A stretch of 64,000 bases of DNA from Zoroaster sp. YZ-2022 (GCA_029582265.1 CM055837.1:9375926-9439925); one strand, 5' to 3'. Positions 39,501 to 42,326 are shown, numbered from the stretch's first letter. The notes: a model not told the origin generated them from the letters alone. A program made the numbers and translations.

Positions 39501-42326
39501 CTGCTTCTATGAGTATGCTTACTCTCTTTGAATCAAGATATACATTGAAGGGAAGGTACAACATTGGTAATGTTGGCAAACTGCTTCTATGAGTATGCTT
39601 ACTCTCTTTGAATCAAGATATACATTGAAGGGAAGGTACAGCATTGGTAATGTTGGCCAAAACTGCTTCTATGAGTATGCTTGCTCTATATTAATCAAGA
39701 TCTACATTGAAGGGAAGGTACAACATTGGTAATGTTGGCAACACTGCTTCTATGAGTATGCTTACTCTCTTTGAATCAAGATATACATTGAAGGGAAGGT
39801 ACAACATTGGTAATGTTGGCCAAAACTGCTTCTATGAGTATGCTTACTCTCTTTGAATCAAGATATACATTGAAGGGAAGGTACAACATTGGTAATGTTG
39901 GCAAAACTGCTTCTATGAGTATGCTTACTCTCTTTGAATGAAGATATACATTGAAGGGAAGGTACAACATTGGTAATGTTGGCAAAACTGCTTCTATGAG
40001 TATGCTTACTCTCTTTGAATCAAGATATACATTGAAGGGAAGGTACAACATTGGTAATGTTGGCAAAACTGCTTCTATGAGTATGCTTACTCTCTTTGAA
40101 TCAAGATATACATTGAACAGCCAACCTGTGAAAGTTTCAGTTCAATACAAAATCTAAATCGTAAGAAAAATGAAGAAAAAAAAAATAAAACAACAAATAA
40201 ATAAATAAAATAAATCATAAATTTTACGTAAAACACTTGAAGCAAGGAGTTGCTGTTGACATTTTTTTGGATAGGCCTATATGTGCAAAATTTTCAGTGT
40301 TTTTTCTGAAATTAGCCGTAACATTTTCTTTTCACAACTTCACATCAAGTTAGCTTTTGGGTAATAATTTGTTAATTTTGTACAGATAATTACCTGTGGT
40401 GTACCTTCCCTTTAATGTGGTGTTCTTCCCTTTAATGTGGTGTTCTTCCCTTTCTTGGCAACTCTCCACAAAAAGGTTTGGCGTTAAGTGGTATATTGAC
40501 ACAGCAAAATGACCCCTTTTTTTGGGGGGGGGGGGATGGAGGTTCCTGTGATATGACAACCTTCTGTGAACATTGGCATAAATTATAATAGGGAAATGTT
40601 TTTTTTCTAGACAACGCAGACATATGTTTTTAGCGTATGTGTATGAACCATCACTACAGATGTTATCACTCAATGTTATGTGCTTACTGTTCCTAAGTGG
40701 TAGTACTATCTTTAAAATAAATTTACCACCGTTATGAACAAGTAAAGACTGTGTTGCGGTGATACCACGTGAAATTCTCCTGAAGACGATCAGAGCATAC
40801 TGATCGAAACGTCGAGTTGTAACCTCCAGTACTTTTCAGAACTAATTACCACTCAATTGAGATTTTCACATGGTGTCACCGCAAACAGTCTTTACTTATC
40901 CTTTTCACCACGCAAAGCTACAAACATCACTGATATGAACAGTAAACATCTGAAAGTACAGCATTGATATGTGGTAATCTGTGTTCATTTCAAACCTCTG
41001 GTTTTTCCAGATATATCATCATCACAATTGGTGCTTATGTTTTAGAGAAAAGGACAAAAAAAAGTGCCCCCCCCTCCCCCTTGGATTCACCAAGTGAATA
41101 TCATAATAGACCTTTTCGCAAATACCATATATTTTCTTTCAATGTTACAACTACACCGAACAACAGTTAGCCACGCTTTGTGTTCAGTATAATAACGCAA
41201 CTAATAATAATAATAATAATAATGTGGACTTATATAGCGCACGTATTCACCAAACTGGTGCTCAAGGCGCATTATATTATTACCCCTGCTCATCAGGCTC
41301 ATAAATCATTCCTGAAACCATCTCAGCTCCTTGGGGAGTATACAGCTCAATTGCTGCCATTACAGCGCATATAGGGCTAATCAAACACAACAACCAACTC
41401 TGCCCTCACAGGTACCCATTTAACCCTGGGTGGAGAGAAGCAATTATGGTAAAGTGTCTTGCTCAAGGACACAAGCACCACGGTCGCGGTTGGGATTCGA
41501 ACCCACATTCTGACGACTCAGCCATCAGAACCCAAATCCGATGCACTAAACCGCTCGACCATGGCACTCCATAACCCGAACCCAAATCCGATGCACTAAA
41601 CCGCTCGACCATGGCACTCCATAACCCAAACCCACATTCTGACGACTCAGCCATCAGAACACAAATCTGATGCACTAAACCGCTCAACCATGGCACTCCA
41701 ACTATGCAGATTGTTTAACTTATTAAGTCAATTATTTACTCACTAATGTAACAGAAAATGTGAAAAGATTATCACCGGCAGCTAGACCGAGGTGTCTTTG
41801 AACAGTCAAATCAAAAACATTCAAGTGGTTACAAAATGGCGGATCAAAATTTAAATAGATTTCTCCTGAGGATGATCAGAGCACACTGATCGAAATGTCA
41901 AGTTGTACCTCCAGTTCTTTTCAGTACTAATTACTACTCAATTGAGAATTTCACATGGTGTCACTGCAATTAGTCTTACTTATCCTCCTCACCATGCAAA
42001 GCTACAAGTTTTACTTAAATAGAATCTTTTACACATGGAAATTTAACTTATATGAAATTGTGCCCTACACTGACATTACACATGTATATTCTTTTTCTCT
42101 CTCTTCCCCAGCTTATAATCCCAGGAGCTCCGACTACGTCCGCAAGAAGTACCGCCGCAAACTCCAACAGTTCGAGGACGACTGTGAGCTAATCCGTTAC
42201 CTGGGCAGCCACATGTCCAAACGATACAGACACCCGGAAGACAGACCCATCGATTTTGATCACAAGATGATTATGTTTCTGAATCTGAAAGGAAGAGAGC
42301 CAACCTCGACTGCTCTCGTAAATTGA
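3311..42326 (+). CDS. AK9: Adenylate kinase 9 (AK9/AKD1), 3' part, 16 exons joined
   Basis: Joining E1-E16 gives one uninterrupted frame of 1136 codons plus TGA; every junction is GT...AG and phases match throughout. AK9 is a large multi-domain nucleoside monophosphate kinase; the human enzyme phosphorylates AMP, dAMP, CMP and dCMP with ATP and also has nucleoside diphosphate kinase activity (known for the family). Seen here: acidic leader with FKELRNDFEREWPSVQALV, kinase core A with Walker A GPRGAGKT (196-203) and FILEGFPRT (336-344), basic then acidic low-complexity stretch (about 372-490), kinase core B with Walker A GPPKSGKT (640-647), GQVVPDEL and DGYPVT (720-725), and four YHS-like modules. 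The full human protein is about 1900 residues with further kinase domains, so the N-terminal third or more lies outside the window. No AATAAA is visible directly after the stop, before a transposon begins at 42401. The AK9 assignment rests on domain order and motif style, not on a database search. Confidence 0.88.
3642..3945 (+). mobile_element. Dispersed repeat with GCCCGGAAGAAGG ends, copy 1
   Basis: Shares over 250 bp with copies at 6604-6800, 21443-22025, 24998-25345 and 35795-36105. Both termini of the better copies read GTGTGCCCGGAAGAAGG in inverted orientation, so this is a MITE-like element. It lies in the E1-E2 intron. Confidence 0.65.
4083..4183 (+). CDS. AK9: AK9 exon E2
   Basis: Acceptor TGATGTAG, donor GAG|GTATGT. 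Adds two bases to the split Gln codon and encodes residues 82-115: PFTYRPWEYTSIDVDEE followed by a Glu/Asp-rich tail. A PFxY...WE pattern before an acidic stretch is typical of AK9 repeats (family knowledge, from memory). A foldback transposon begins only 64 bp beyond the donor. Confidence 0.85.
4248..4694. mobile_element. 447-bp foldback MITE, copy 1 (TA target)
   Basis: Two arms of about 220 bp are inverted copies of each other (GACATAAAACACAATAAAGG at one end, its complement at the other), flanked by TA at 4246-4247 and 4695-4696. The interior is a short A/T-rich spacer. Other copies are at 34098-34530 and 61942-62387. Consistent with a Tc1/mariner-type non-autonomous element. Confidence 0.85.
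4879..5096. mobile_element. Palindromic MITE with AGGGACAATATCG-type ends, copy 1
   Basis: Ends contain CGTCACGATCAACAGGGCAT and its complement. TTAA precedes the left end (4875-4878), TCAA follows the right. Related copies: 29985-30075 and 31735-31822 (halves), 35034-36238 (interrupted), 45910-46121, 58242-58438. TTAA flanks suggest piggyBac-type mobilisation. Confidence 0.75.
5238..5547. mobile_element. TTAA-flanked MITE with CCCTCCTAC ends, divergent interior
   Basis: CCCTCCTAC directly follows TTAA (5234-5237), and the inverted GTAGGAGGG ends at 5547 followed by TTTA. The interior is unlike the other CCCTCCTAC elements. It sits inside the left target duplication of the palindromic element that follows. 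Confidence 0.55.
5552..5825. mobile_element. Palindromic element with long target duplication, copy 1
   Basis: Two arms of about 125 bp are head-to-head around 5690-5715 (GTTTCGATCAGTATGCTCTG and its complement). AGATCAAATTAA occurs at 5226-5237 and again at 5826-5837, abutting the right end. Relatives: 21561-21823 (full), 40753-40930 (partly palindromic), 41863-42014 and 56022-56186 (half), 57333-57370 (fragment). Confidence 0.75.
5990..6155 (-). repeat. Dispersed repeat, also at 34600-34760
   Basis: The inverted sequence around AATCGATCCRGCAATTTTGG recurs at 34600-34760. No ends or coding potential are recognised. Confidence 0.6.
6303..6515 (+). CDS. AK9: AK9 exon E3 (YHS-like module 1)
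   Basis: Acceptor CTGTACAG, donor AAG|GTGGGC (weaker than the others). Encodes residues 116-186 in phase 0 at both ends. Residues 132-179 form the first CPV module: CPV at 134-136, Tyr155, Tyr160, Phe162, Phe171, Pro175, Tyr178. The spacing Y+5 Y, +16 F, +20 P, +23 Y is that of the YHS domain, but the two metal-ligand cysteines at +8 and +12 are Ser163 and Ala167. Confidence 0.88.
6604..6800 (-). mobile_element. GCCCGGAAGAAGG-family repeat, partial copy 2
   Basis: Inverted relative to copy 1; it runs from CATGTTTTTCCATTCCCATG to CTTCTTCCGGGTCACACGA. It ends about 45 bp before E4. Confidence 0.65.
6846..7095 (+). CDS. AK9: AK9 exon E4 (core A, Walker A)
   Basis: Acceptor AACCCCAG, donor ACAG|GTTGGC. 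Encodes residues 187-269 plus one base. RLIILGPRGAGKT carries the P-loop GxxGxGKT (196-203), which binds ATP phosphates. LAEKLGIFHISFKERLQE follows, the NMP-binding helix region that in ordinary adenylate kinases reads like hLSTGDLLR; the threonine and the GD are replaced here. The exon ends in an acidic stretch and then an Ala/Asp-rich linker. Confidence 0.92.
7478..7545. repeat. (AATAC)n microsatellite
   Basis: About 13 tandem AATAC units in the E4-E5 intron. A similar run at 16664-16681 forms the tail of a LINE, so this may also mark a LINE 3' end. Confidence 0.9.
7742..8566. repeat. 59-bp minisatellite, about 14 units
   Basis: Unit begins ACATTGGTTGGTTTCTGTAC and includes TATGGATGCATTTACAG. 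Copies are nearly identical (variants A/C in TTATMAAG and T/A in GGWTTCTG), so the amplification is recent. Confidence 0.95.
8713..8765 (+). CDS. AK9: AK9 exon E5 (short Ala/Glu linker)
   Basis: Acceptor TCTGTCTGCAG, donor GAG|GTAATA. Its 53 bases plus the carried base give 18 codons (270-287), nearly all Glu, Ala, Ser and Lys, continuing the acidic linker between the P-loop and the next core element. It is too short to recognise alone; the call rests on strict splice signals and on keeping the frame between E4 (phase 1) and E6 (phase 0). A MITE starts 26 bp after the donor. Confidence 0.75.
8791..9525. mobile_element. MITE with GGAGGGCCAAA ends, copy 2, interrupted
   Basis: Left half 8791-8950 and right half 9330-9525 match the element at 2503-2888. 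Between them lies about 380 bp absent from copy 1, including a TTAA-flanked MITE (9075-9317). Confidence 0.65.
9075..9317. mobile_element. TTAA-flanked MITE with CCAGTTCGCGTCGG ends, copy 1
   Basis: TTAA at 9071-9074 and 9318-9321 flank inverted ends CCAGTTCGCGTCGG and CCGACGCGAACTGG. 243 bp, with a GC content well above its surroundings. Other copies at 19452-19691 and 42748-43002. Confidence 0.85.
9530..10921. mobile_element. CCCTAACC-family element containing a 44-bp array
   Basis: The right end GAGTTAGGG abuts TTAA (10922-10925). The sequence from about 9570 to 9820 matches 31910-32150. The left end seems lost against the preceding MITE. No coding capacity. Confidence 0.65.
9822..10920. 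repeat. 44-bp minisatellite, about 25 units
   Basis: Unit GGATTCAGGTTATGTGTAAG followed by CAAATGGGCCTAGGGAGTTA and GGAA. Nearly homogeneous. The same unit forms 8 copies at 32150-32495 inside the related element. Confidence 0.95.
11051..11184 (+). CDS. AK9: AK9 exon E6
   Basis: Acceptor CCTTTTATAG, donor TTCAA|GTACGT. Encodes residues 288-331 and two bases of 332: acidic start, then EESLTPDTLDKIVPEWW, equivalent to the segment before the GF-LDGFPR strand in adenylate kinases (the TPDxL pattern resembles the usual VPDELV). Only this frame is open, which fixes the phase of E5. A decayed copy of the 3' half of this exon lies 220 bp downstream (11407-11482). Confidence 0.85.
11407..11482 (+). 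pseudogene. Decayed duplicate of the 3' half of AK9 exon E6
   Basis: GAGTCATCGTTGACACCTGA, AAGATTGTCCCTGA and TGGTGGAATATGGAACCATT match E6 (11122-11181) with small insertions. A CAACCAG precedes it, so it even keeps an acceptor-like AG. The predicted peptide starts ESSLTPDIQLKIVPD then diverges. There is no donor: the copy stops exactly where a MITE begins (11483). Confidence 0.7.
11483..11988. mobile_element. MITE with GGTGCRTTCR...CTTCCCC ends
   Basis: The left end GGTGCATTCAGTTAGCTTCC is inverted at the right end (GGGAAGCAACTCGAACGCACC). About 506 bp. Superfamily not determined. Confidence 0.6.
12052..12873. mobile_element. TA-flanked element with GGTGTTCGGG ends and an internal 150-bp array
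   Basis: GGTGTTCGGG follows TA at 12050-12051, and CCCGAACACC precedes TA at the right. The left end itself forms a hairpin (GGTGTTCGGG...CCCGAAACACC). A (TTC)n run at 12117-12140 and five tandem units fill the interior. Confidence 0.6.
12244..12862. repeat. About 150-bp tandem repeat, 4-5 units
   Basis: Units start GTGACCCCAATTTGACCTTA at about 12244, 12393, 12543, 12694 and 12835 and include AAACCGGAAGTCAAAGTTTA. Moderately diverged. Confidence 0.9.
12996..13190. mobile_element. Palindromic MITE (GGGGCCAATTTC ends), copy 1
   Basis: Ends CAGGGGCCAATTTC and GAAATTAGGCCCTG are inverted, with repeated TGCTTAGC motifs inside. Related elements at 14765-14959 and, more distantly, 43129-43412. 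Confidence 0.7.
13453..13741 (+). CDS. AK9: AK9 exon E7 (core A, EGFPRT and basic helix)
   Basis: Acceptor TTTTGCCTCAG, donor ATT|GTAAGT. Encodes residues 332-428. TTGFILEGFPRTVEEAQFL is the adenylate kinase signature, with Arg343 the usual AMP-phosphate contact. YPDAAILLAVEDTDIQSRIL follows, the strand and helix leading to the lid. Instead of a compact lid, a long Lys/Arg-rich helix runs from about 372 to 428 (WRQKRDRRLARKERRKQRKK and on), predicted coiled coil. Confidence 0.93.
13821..14300 (+). repeat. Tandem degenerate tRNA-like SINE heads
   Basis: Three to four units resembling the SINE at 26902: each has AAGTGCCAYAGTTGAATGGTT-like A-box sequence, TTGTGTTCTGATGGCTGAG, then GGTTCGAATCCTGCC (B box). 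They lie in tandem in the E7-E8 intron without full SINE bodies. Confidence 0.6.
14443..14670 (+). CDS. AK9: AK9 exon E8 (acidic low-complexity stretch)
   Basis: Acceptor CGACCCTTCCCAG, donor CAG|GTAATG. Encodes residues 429-504 in phase 0 at both ends. About half the residues are Glu or Asp, including a near-continuous acidic run around 466-482. It then becomes ordinary again (DAVDRLKNEIGEVYDDDTNKLASVQ, split here as DAVDRLKNEIGEVYD and DDTNKLASVQ), which resembles the C-terminal helix of an adenylate kinase core. Confidence 0.87.
14765..14959. mobile_element. Palindromic MITE (GGGGCCAATTTC ends), copy 2
   Basis: CAGGGGTTAATTTC to GAAATTGGCCCCTG, with the same TGCTTAGC-rich interior as copy 1. 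Begins about 95 bp after E8. Confidence 0.7.
15125..15345 (-). mobile_element. tRNA-derived SINE, second family, copy 1
   Basis: The minus strand reads GGTCGAGAGGTTAAGACGTC (A box) and GGGTTCGAATCCC-like B box, then a body with CAGTGCTATACACACGTCGG. Copies at 18741-18895, 21007-21220 and 30425-30625. Confidence 0.75.
15280..15471. repeat. Inverted repeat from two SINE 5' ends
   Basis: AGCTTGCCCGATGTCGATTG to about 15345 is inverted at 15381-15449, and GTTTGATGAAATTCTTG (15344-15360) is inverted at 15455-15471. The arms are about 65 bp with few mismatches. Confidence 0.85.
15812..16252. mobile_element. MITE with CTGGGGCGYRTTTTSG ends
   Basis: CTGGGGCGTGTTTTGGCG on the left corresponds to the inverse of CACGAAAATGCGCCCCTGAG on the right. 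The interior holds several TGACGTCA-like motifs. Fragments of its subterminal region recur at 17411-17475 and 17811-17871. Confidence 0.5.
16664..16925 (-). pseudogene. LINE 3' end (CR1/L2-like), RT C-terminus and tail
   Basis: The minus strand encodes TAAPSIWNELPSGIRHASSL and FKTSLNTHLF then a stop, the standard C-terminus of CR1/L2/Jockey-type reverse transcriptases. The 3' UTR contains AGCGCTATATAAATG and an ATTGT repeat tail. Strongly 5'-truncated. Confidence 0.75.
17176..17400 (-). pseudogene. LINE fragment, RT C-terminus of a second family
   Basis: Minus-strand frame with TRWYSSSFFPRTALLWNSLP followed by VSCFPATY, matching the SSFFPRTxxLWNSLP signature of non-LTR reverse transcriptase C-termini. 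No upstream domain is present. It ends 137 bp before E9. Confidence 0.65.
17538..17756 (+). CDS. AK9: AK9 exon E9
   Basis: Acceptor TTCACACACAG, donor AAG|GTAAGG. Encodes residues 505-577. It reads ETLEELLIPRIELNGGRKPP, then a helix containing LKPIVDCRESLFEKVYP, the closing strand and helix of kinase core A, and ends in RWCPVK, the start of YHS-like module 2 (Cys574). The exon is flanked on both sides by similar 65-bp repeats (17411-17475 and 17811-17871). Confidence 0.9.
18016..18547. mobile_element. MITE with GTTCGCACTGGACTTTTT ends
   Basis: AGCCGTGTTCGCACTGGACT and the inverse of AGTCCAGTGCGGACAGGGCT bound 530 bp. Inner copies of the CCGCACTGGACTT motif (18101, 18348, 18467) make it multiply inverted. 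A PIF/Harbinger assignment is a guess. Confidence 0.65.
18741..18895 (+). mobile_element. tRNA-derived SINE, second family, copy 2
   Basis: AAGCTCCGTGTTTGAGAGGT, GGTTTGAATCCCACCCGAGT and CACTGAGTATTCAGTGCTGG follow in SINE order. It lies about 100 bp before E10. Confidence 0.7.
18996..19209 (+). CDS. AK9: AK9 exon E10 (module 2 and core B Walker A)
   Basis: Acceptor CTCTTTCCCAG, donor ACCT|GTAAGT. Encodes residues 578-648 and one base. The rest of YHS-like module 2 is here (Tyr599, Tyr604, Cys607, Phe615, Pro619, Tyr622); this is the only module keeping the first YHS ligand cysteine (+8). The second P-loop follows directly, RMAILGPPKSGKTT (Walker A 640-647). Confidence 0.93.
19452..19691. 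mobile_element. TTAA-flanked MITE with CCAGTTCGCG ends, copy 2
   Basis: TTAA at 19448-19451 precedes the left end. The right end is cut after CCCGACGCGAA by a SINE tail (AATAAT repeat), so the SINE inserted into or next to it. Confidence 0.8.
19692..19757 (-). mobile_element. 3' fragment of the tRNA-Leu SINE
   Basis: AATAAT repeat, then GTGTGGACTTATATAGCGCA and CCACCAACTGAGTGG, the inverted tail of the SINE at 26902-27260. Confidence 0.8.
19758..20371 (+). pseudogene. CR1/L2-like LINE 3' end
   Basis: Frames interrupted by indels encode SRLKRLQKQ, LHWLPVAQHIQFLTLVPTYK, HSAPGYLSSLL, then AAPRLWNSL-like and SFKKALKTYLFPNRSG. These are the ordered landmarks of a CR1/L2 reverse transcriptase C-terminus. 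It ends with GGTGCTCTATAAATCCAG and an (ATT)n tail (20352-20371). Confidence 0.8.
20619..20820 (+). CDS. AK9: AK9 exon E11 (core B, NMP-binding helices)
   Basis: Acceptor TTTTTTTTAG, donor AGG|GTGAGT. Encodes residues 649-715 with split codons at both ends. GMIRLSIGEAIRFIL corresponds to the adenylate kinase hLSTGDLLR motif, and LQTGQVVPDELAVQALEVSL to the GxlVPDelv segment. Both are close to the classical family, so core B is fold-intact here. Confidence 0.93.
21007..21220 (-). mobile_element. tRNA-derived SINE, second family, copy 3
   Basis: Closely matches copy 1 in the same inverse orientation, from the CACCGACGTGTGTATAGCAC body to GCTTGCCCGATGACGATTGG at its 5' end. Confidence 0.75.
21443..22025 (-). 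mobile_element. GCCCGGAAGAAGG-family repeat, copy 3, interrupted
   Basis: Left part 21443-21560 and right part 21826-22025 join into one element; between them sits the palindromic element. It ends about 60 bp before E12. Confidence 0.75.
21561..21823. mobile_element. Palindromic element, copy 2, nested
   Basis: AGGGCATAACT lies on both sides (ending at about 21562 and starting at about 21824), an 11-bp target duplication in the host repeat. The left arm begins AAAACTTGTAGCTTTGCATG; the right arm lacks the matching last 30 bp. Centre at about 21700. Confidence 0.8.
22089..22235 (+). CDS. AK9: AK9 exon E12 (core B, DGYPVT)
   Basis: Acceptor ATCCTTGTAG, donor GACAG|GTTAGT. Encodes residues 716 (split) to 764. 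GFVLDGYPVTKRQVDLMTEH is the DGFPRT strand of core B, but the arginine that normally contacts the substrate phosphate is Val724. CVVELKVDSRELMIRGVRDK resembles the strand plus first lid residues. A tandem repeat begins about 10 bp past the donor. Confidence 0.92.
22246..22770. repeat. About 134-bp tandem repeat, 4 units, next to the E12 donor
   Basis: Units start AAGGGTTTCCCGATTGGGGC at about 22247, 22381, 22515 and 22668 (the last diverged). The array starts about 10 bp beyond the splice donor. Confidence 0.9.
22917..23458. mobile_element. TTAA-flanked MITE with CCCTCCTACTA ends, with nested insert
   Basis: TTAA at 22913-22916 and 23459-23462 flank CCCTCCTACTATAGC and TAGTAGTAGGAGGG. The interior is rich in GTCAAAA motifs. 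A TA-targeted MITE is nested at 23118-23348. Confidence 0.85.
23118..23348. mobile_element. 231-bp mariner-like MITE, copy 1
   Basis: Inverted ends YACTCACGGAATTTAAAAAC and its complement between TA dinucleotides. The copy at 43437-43667 has exactly the same length. Confidence 0.85.
23738..23955 (+). CDS. AK9: AK9 exon E13
   Basis: Acceptor ACGCCCTCTAG, donor GGAGG|GTAAGG. Encodes residues 765 (split) to 837 and one base. It contains LHDSTQILAIRIASWQKEIT and WYKEQHRNWVPLDGERSKWW, the helix after the lid and the closing strand region of core B. This tryptophan-rich pattern recurs in AK9-type proteins (from memory). Confidence 0.88.
24160..24850 (+). mobile_element. hAT-like element remnant
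   Basis: Begins AGGCCTGTGTTTTCTCAGG, resembling hAT ends (CAGGxxTGTG); the same end is at 63967. Within it, 24496-24687 is an open frame with VKNRFSWPWLE, which resembles the start of BED-type zinc fingers of hAT transposases (recalled, not searched). The zinc ligands that should follow are absent. Confidence 0.4.
24998..25345 (+). mobile_element. GCCCGGAAGAAGG-family repeat, copy 4
   Basis: Most complete copy: starts TTTCGTTGTGTGCCAGGAAG and ends with the inverted pair GCCCGGAAGAAGGTCGTA / TTACGACCTTCTTCCGGGC. Confidence 0.75.
25480..26100. other. A/T-rich intron, no gene
   Basis: Long A and T runs, including TTTTTTATTTTTTATTTTTT at 25605-25640. No exon or shared repeat is seen. Confidence 0.5.
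26180..26546 (+). CDS. AK9: AK9 exon E14 (modules 3 and 4)
   Basis: Acceptor TGTATCACTAG, donor CTAAG|GTACCA (weak; the frame stays open to a TAG at 26596, so intron retention would truncate the protein). Encodes residues 838 (split) to 959. It holds YHS-like module 3 (Cys864, Phe889, Phe905, Pro909, Phe912), a Pro/Arg-rich linker and the start of module 4 (YCPVTYLDG, Cys950). The donor is supported by an exact phase match to E15 in the middle of module 4. Confidence 0.88.
26604..26880. mobile_element. MITE-like repeat, also inverted at 63240-63535
   Basis: ATTCATAAATGCCAGCTG to GGTAAAGACCGCACGACAAA. The distal copy shares GCCAATCTT, AACGCCAAA/CAACAAAAA and CCATGCMCAAAACCRGTCGT in inverted order. 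Confidence 0.55.
26902..27260 (+). mobile_element. tRNA-Leu-derived SINE, full copy
   Basis: The head GTGGCCGAGCGGTCTAGC (A box), GACTCAAGTTCTGG (anticodon arm with CAA) and GGGTTCGAATCCCGG (B box) are those of a tRNA-Leu. The body contains AAGACACTTAACCATAATTG; the tail is GCGCTATATAAGTCCACAC plus (ATT)n. Copies on the other strand at 41201-41700 and 49403-49793; diverged at 47525-48069. Confidence 0.9.
27408..27472. repeat. (GTGTT)n microsatellite
   Basis: About 12 tandem TGTTG units. Confidence 0.95.
27655..28008. mobile_element. MITE with AACATCCAAGT ends
   Basis: TATAACATCCAAGTCGATCT and AGATCTACTTGGGTGTTATA are inverted over about 45 bp, continuing into ATTGGAGGAT / ATCCTCCAAT. The interior is 260 bp. 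TA or TATA target likely. Short CTCTGCTGTAGAA repeats surround it. Confidence 0.75.
28149..28465 (+). CDS. AK9: AK9 exon E15
   Basis: Acceptor TTTTTACCCAG, donor AAAT|GTAAGT. Encodes residues 960 (split) to 1065. It completes YHS-like module 4 (Tyr975, Tyr980, Phe982, Phe991, Pro995, Tyr998), then LKLPHKLPPKKDPVLVTSLP, a GYMEQTLSVAITKAL helix and SRSALVYVAFHLK. It is followed by the gene's longest intron in the window (13.6 kb). Confidence 0.9.
28486..28756. mobile_element. TTAA-type MITE with CCCTAACC ends
   Basis: TTAG (28482-28485, decayed) precedes CCCTAACCCTC; the right end GTTAGGG is followed by TTAA (28757-28760). AAATCCTCCAAAATCC is inverted near both ends. Starts 21 bp past the E15 donor. 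Confidence 0.75.
28902..29287. mobile_element. Two CCCTCCTACTA-family copies in tandem
   Basis: 28902-29013 is a left-end fragment; after TTAA (29014-29017) the same sequence restarts and continues to about 29287, where the right end is missing. The shared 110 bp is nearly identical. Confidence 0.8.
29300..29984. other. AK9 intron, nothing recognised
   Basis: Mixed-composition sequence without exon-like splicing signals or shared repeats. Confidence 0.4.
29985..30075. mobile_element. AGGGACAATATCG-family MITE, right half
   Basis: GCCAGTAATTTCCAGTCAGT to CGTGACGATACCGCCCCT, followed by TTAA. Confidence 0.7.
30425..30625 (+). mobile_element. tRNA-derived SINE, second family, full copy
   Basis: AAGCTCGGGGGTCAAGAGGT (A box), CGTGGGTTCGAATCCCGCC (B box), then a body ending near CAGTGTAGGGCAAAATTAAA. 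Preceded by the 50-bp CGCTGCTATATGGGATTCTA leader shared with copies 1 and 3. Confidence 0.8.
30775..31510 (-). pseudogene. LINE 3' end, RT C-terminus
   Basis: The minus strand encodes WNISPYDLLKMLNIPTVTQR, ILMYRCLNGTVPNYMSD, then after a frameshift YNTRN...LYVPKPRVELFRQSFQYVGP and ELPNVIKG...SFKRSLKDYV: the ordered end of a non-LTR reverse transcriptase. The 3' UTR is AT-rich and ends at a (TTTA)n run near 30780. Confidence 0.8.
31735..31822. mobile_element. AGGGACAATATCG-family MITE, right half
   Basis: TTTTCAGTCATTGAATTCAT to GATGATGTTGTCCCTTATAT. The left half is missing. Confidence 0.6.
31829..32499. mobile_element. CCCTAACC-family element with 44-bp array, second locus
   Basis: ACCCTAACCTTCCCAAATCC on the left; TTAA (32500-32503) follows GAGTTACGG on the right. 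About 8 units of the 44-bp repeat fill 32150-32495. It matches 9570-10921 in order and orientation. Confidence 0.75.
32880..33252. repeat. About 75-bp degenerate tandem repeat, 5 units
   Basis: Each unit has GGCCATTCGATTTGAAARCG, TGTAGATTGAGTC and CGTTGACACAC. Indels differ between units. No coding sense in either strand. Confidence 0.85.
33253..34095. other. AK9 intron, low-complexity runs only
   Basis: A 24-base A run at 33369-33392 and T runs near 33441 and 34035-34068. No gene or named repeat is seen. Confidence 0.45.
34098..34530. mobile_element. Foldback MITE, copy 2 (TA target)
   Basis: TA at 34096-34097 and 34531-34532. Same arms and ends as 4248-4694. Confidence 0.85.
34600..34760 (+). 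repeat. Dispersed repeat shared with 5990-6155
   Basis: AAAGCACAGCACGGCAGAAT and GGCAATTTTGGCTGCAATTG match the earlier copy in inverse orientation. Confidence 0.6.
35194..35778 (-). mobile_element. 588-bp inverted-repeat element with 107-codon ORF, copy 2
   Basis: Inverse of 171-758 with few differences; the ORF is 35270-35593 on the minus strand. Ends ATATGTGACC. Confidence 0.7.
35795..36105 (-). mobile_element. GCCCGGAAGAAGG-family repeat, copy 5
   Basis: GTACAACTTTTTGTCCCAGC to CCTTCTTCCGGGCAAACGAC, matching copies 1 and 4 inverted. Confidence 0.75.
36424..36906. repeat. 121-bp tandem repeat, 4 units
   Basis: Unit starts at TGGTACATTTACCAACTTC-like sequence and includes GTCATCAATTTGTCATTACC and GTACTTTCCCTTGAAACAAT. 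Exact 121-bp spacing between AGCTGGG motifs. Unit content resembles the right side of AGGGAAGGTAC-family MITEs. Confidence 0.95.
37205..40117. repeat. 81-bp satellite, about 36 units
   Basis: Unit AGGGAAGGTACAACATTGGT then AATGTTGGCAAAACTGCTTC, TATGAGTATGCTTACTCTCT and TTGAATCAAGATATACATTG. 81 is a multiple of three and the unit has no stop in one frame of each strand, giving ORFs up to 330 codons (38054-39046). A/C variation (GGCAAAA or GGCCAAA) and GCTTC/TCTTC variants mark subfamilies. Confidence 0.97.
37205..40411. mobile_element. TTAA-flanked AGGGAAGGTAC-family element expanded by an internal satellite
   Basis: TTAA at 37201-37204 and 40412-40415 flank AGGGAAGGTACAACATTGG and GTACCTTCCCT. 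The unexpanded relative at 42401-42741 is only 341 bp, so nearly all of this 3.2 kb is tandem expansion of the left part. Confidence 0.8.
40753..40930. mobile_element. Palindromic-family element, copy 3
   Basis: A short inverted left arm (GCGGTGATACCACGTGAAAT) joins CCTGAAGACGATCAGAGCAT and the full right arm. TATGAACAAGTAAA on the left and TATGAACAGTAAA on the right suggest a 12-13 bp target duplication. Confidence 0.7.
41201..41700 (-). mobile_element. tRNA-Leu-derived SINE with repeated head
   Basis: Inverse of 26902-27260 from the (TAA)n tail to the tRNA head at about 41570; then two more head segments (GATGCACTAAACCGCTCGAC, CATTCTGACGACTCAGCCAT) follow to 41700. Confidence 0.85.
41863..42014 (+). 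mobile_element. Palindromic-family element, single-arm copy
   Basis: Starts CTCCTGAGGATGATCAGAG and ends GCAAAGCTACAAGTTTTAC. TTTAAATAGAT before and CTTAAATAGAA after suggest a 9-10 bp target duplication. It lies about 100 bp upstream of the last AK9 exon. Confidence 0.75.
42112..42326 (+). CDS. AK9: AK9 exon E16 (last coding exon, TGA)
   Basis: Acceptor CTCTTCCCCAG. Encodes residues 1066 (split) to 1136 and TGA at 42324-42326. The sequence YNPRSSDYVRKKYRRKLQQF and CELIRYLGSHMSKRY is helical and basic, and phase 1 continues exactly from E15. The codons are GC-rich like the other exons. No splice donor is evident before the stop, so this is taken as the C-terminus. Confidence 0.88.

Noticed and set aside
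37442..39579. Long open frames (up to 330 codons on + and 183 on -)
   Set aside because: They are products of the 81-bp tandem unit, open on both strands at once, with no start context or splice support.
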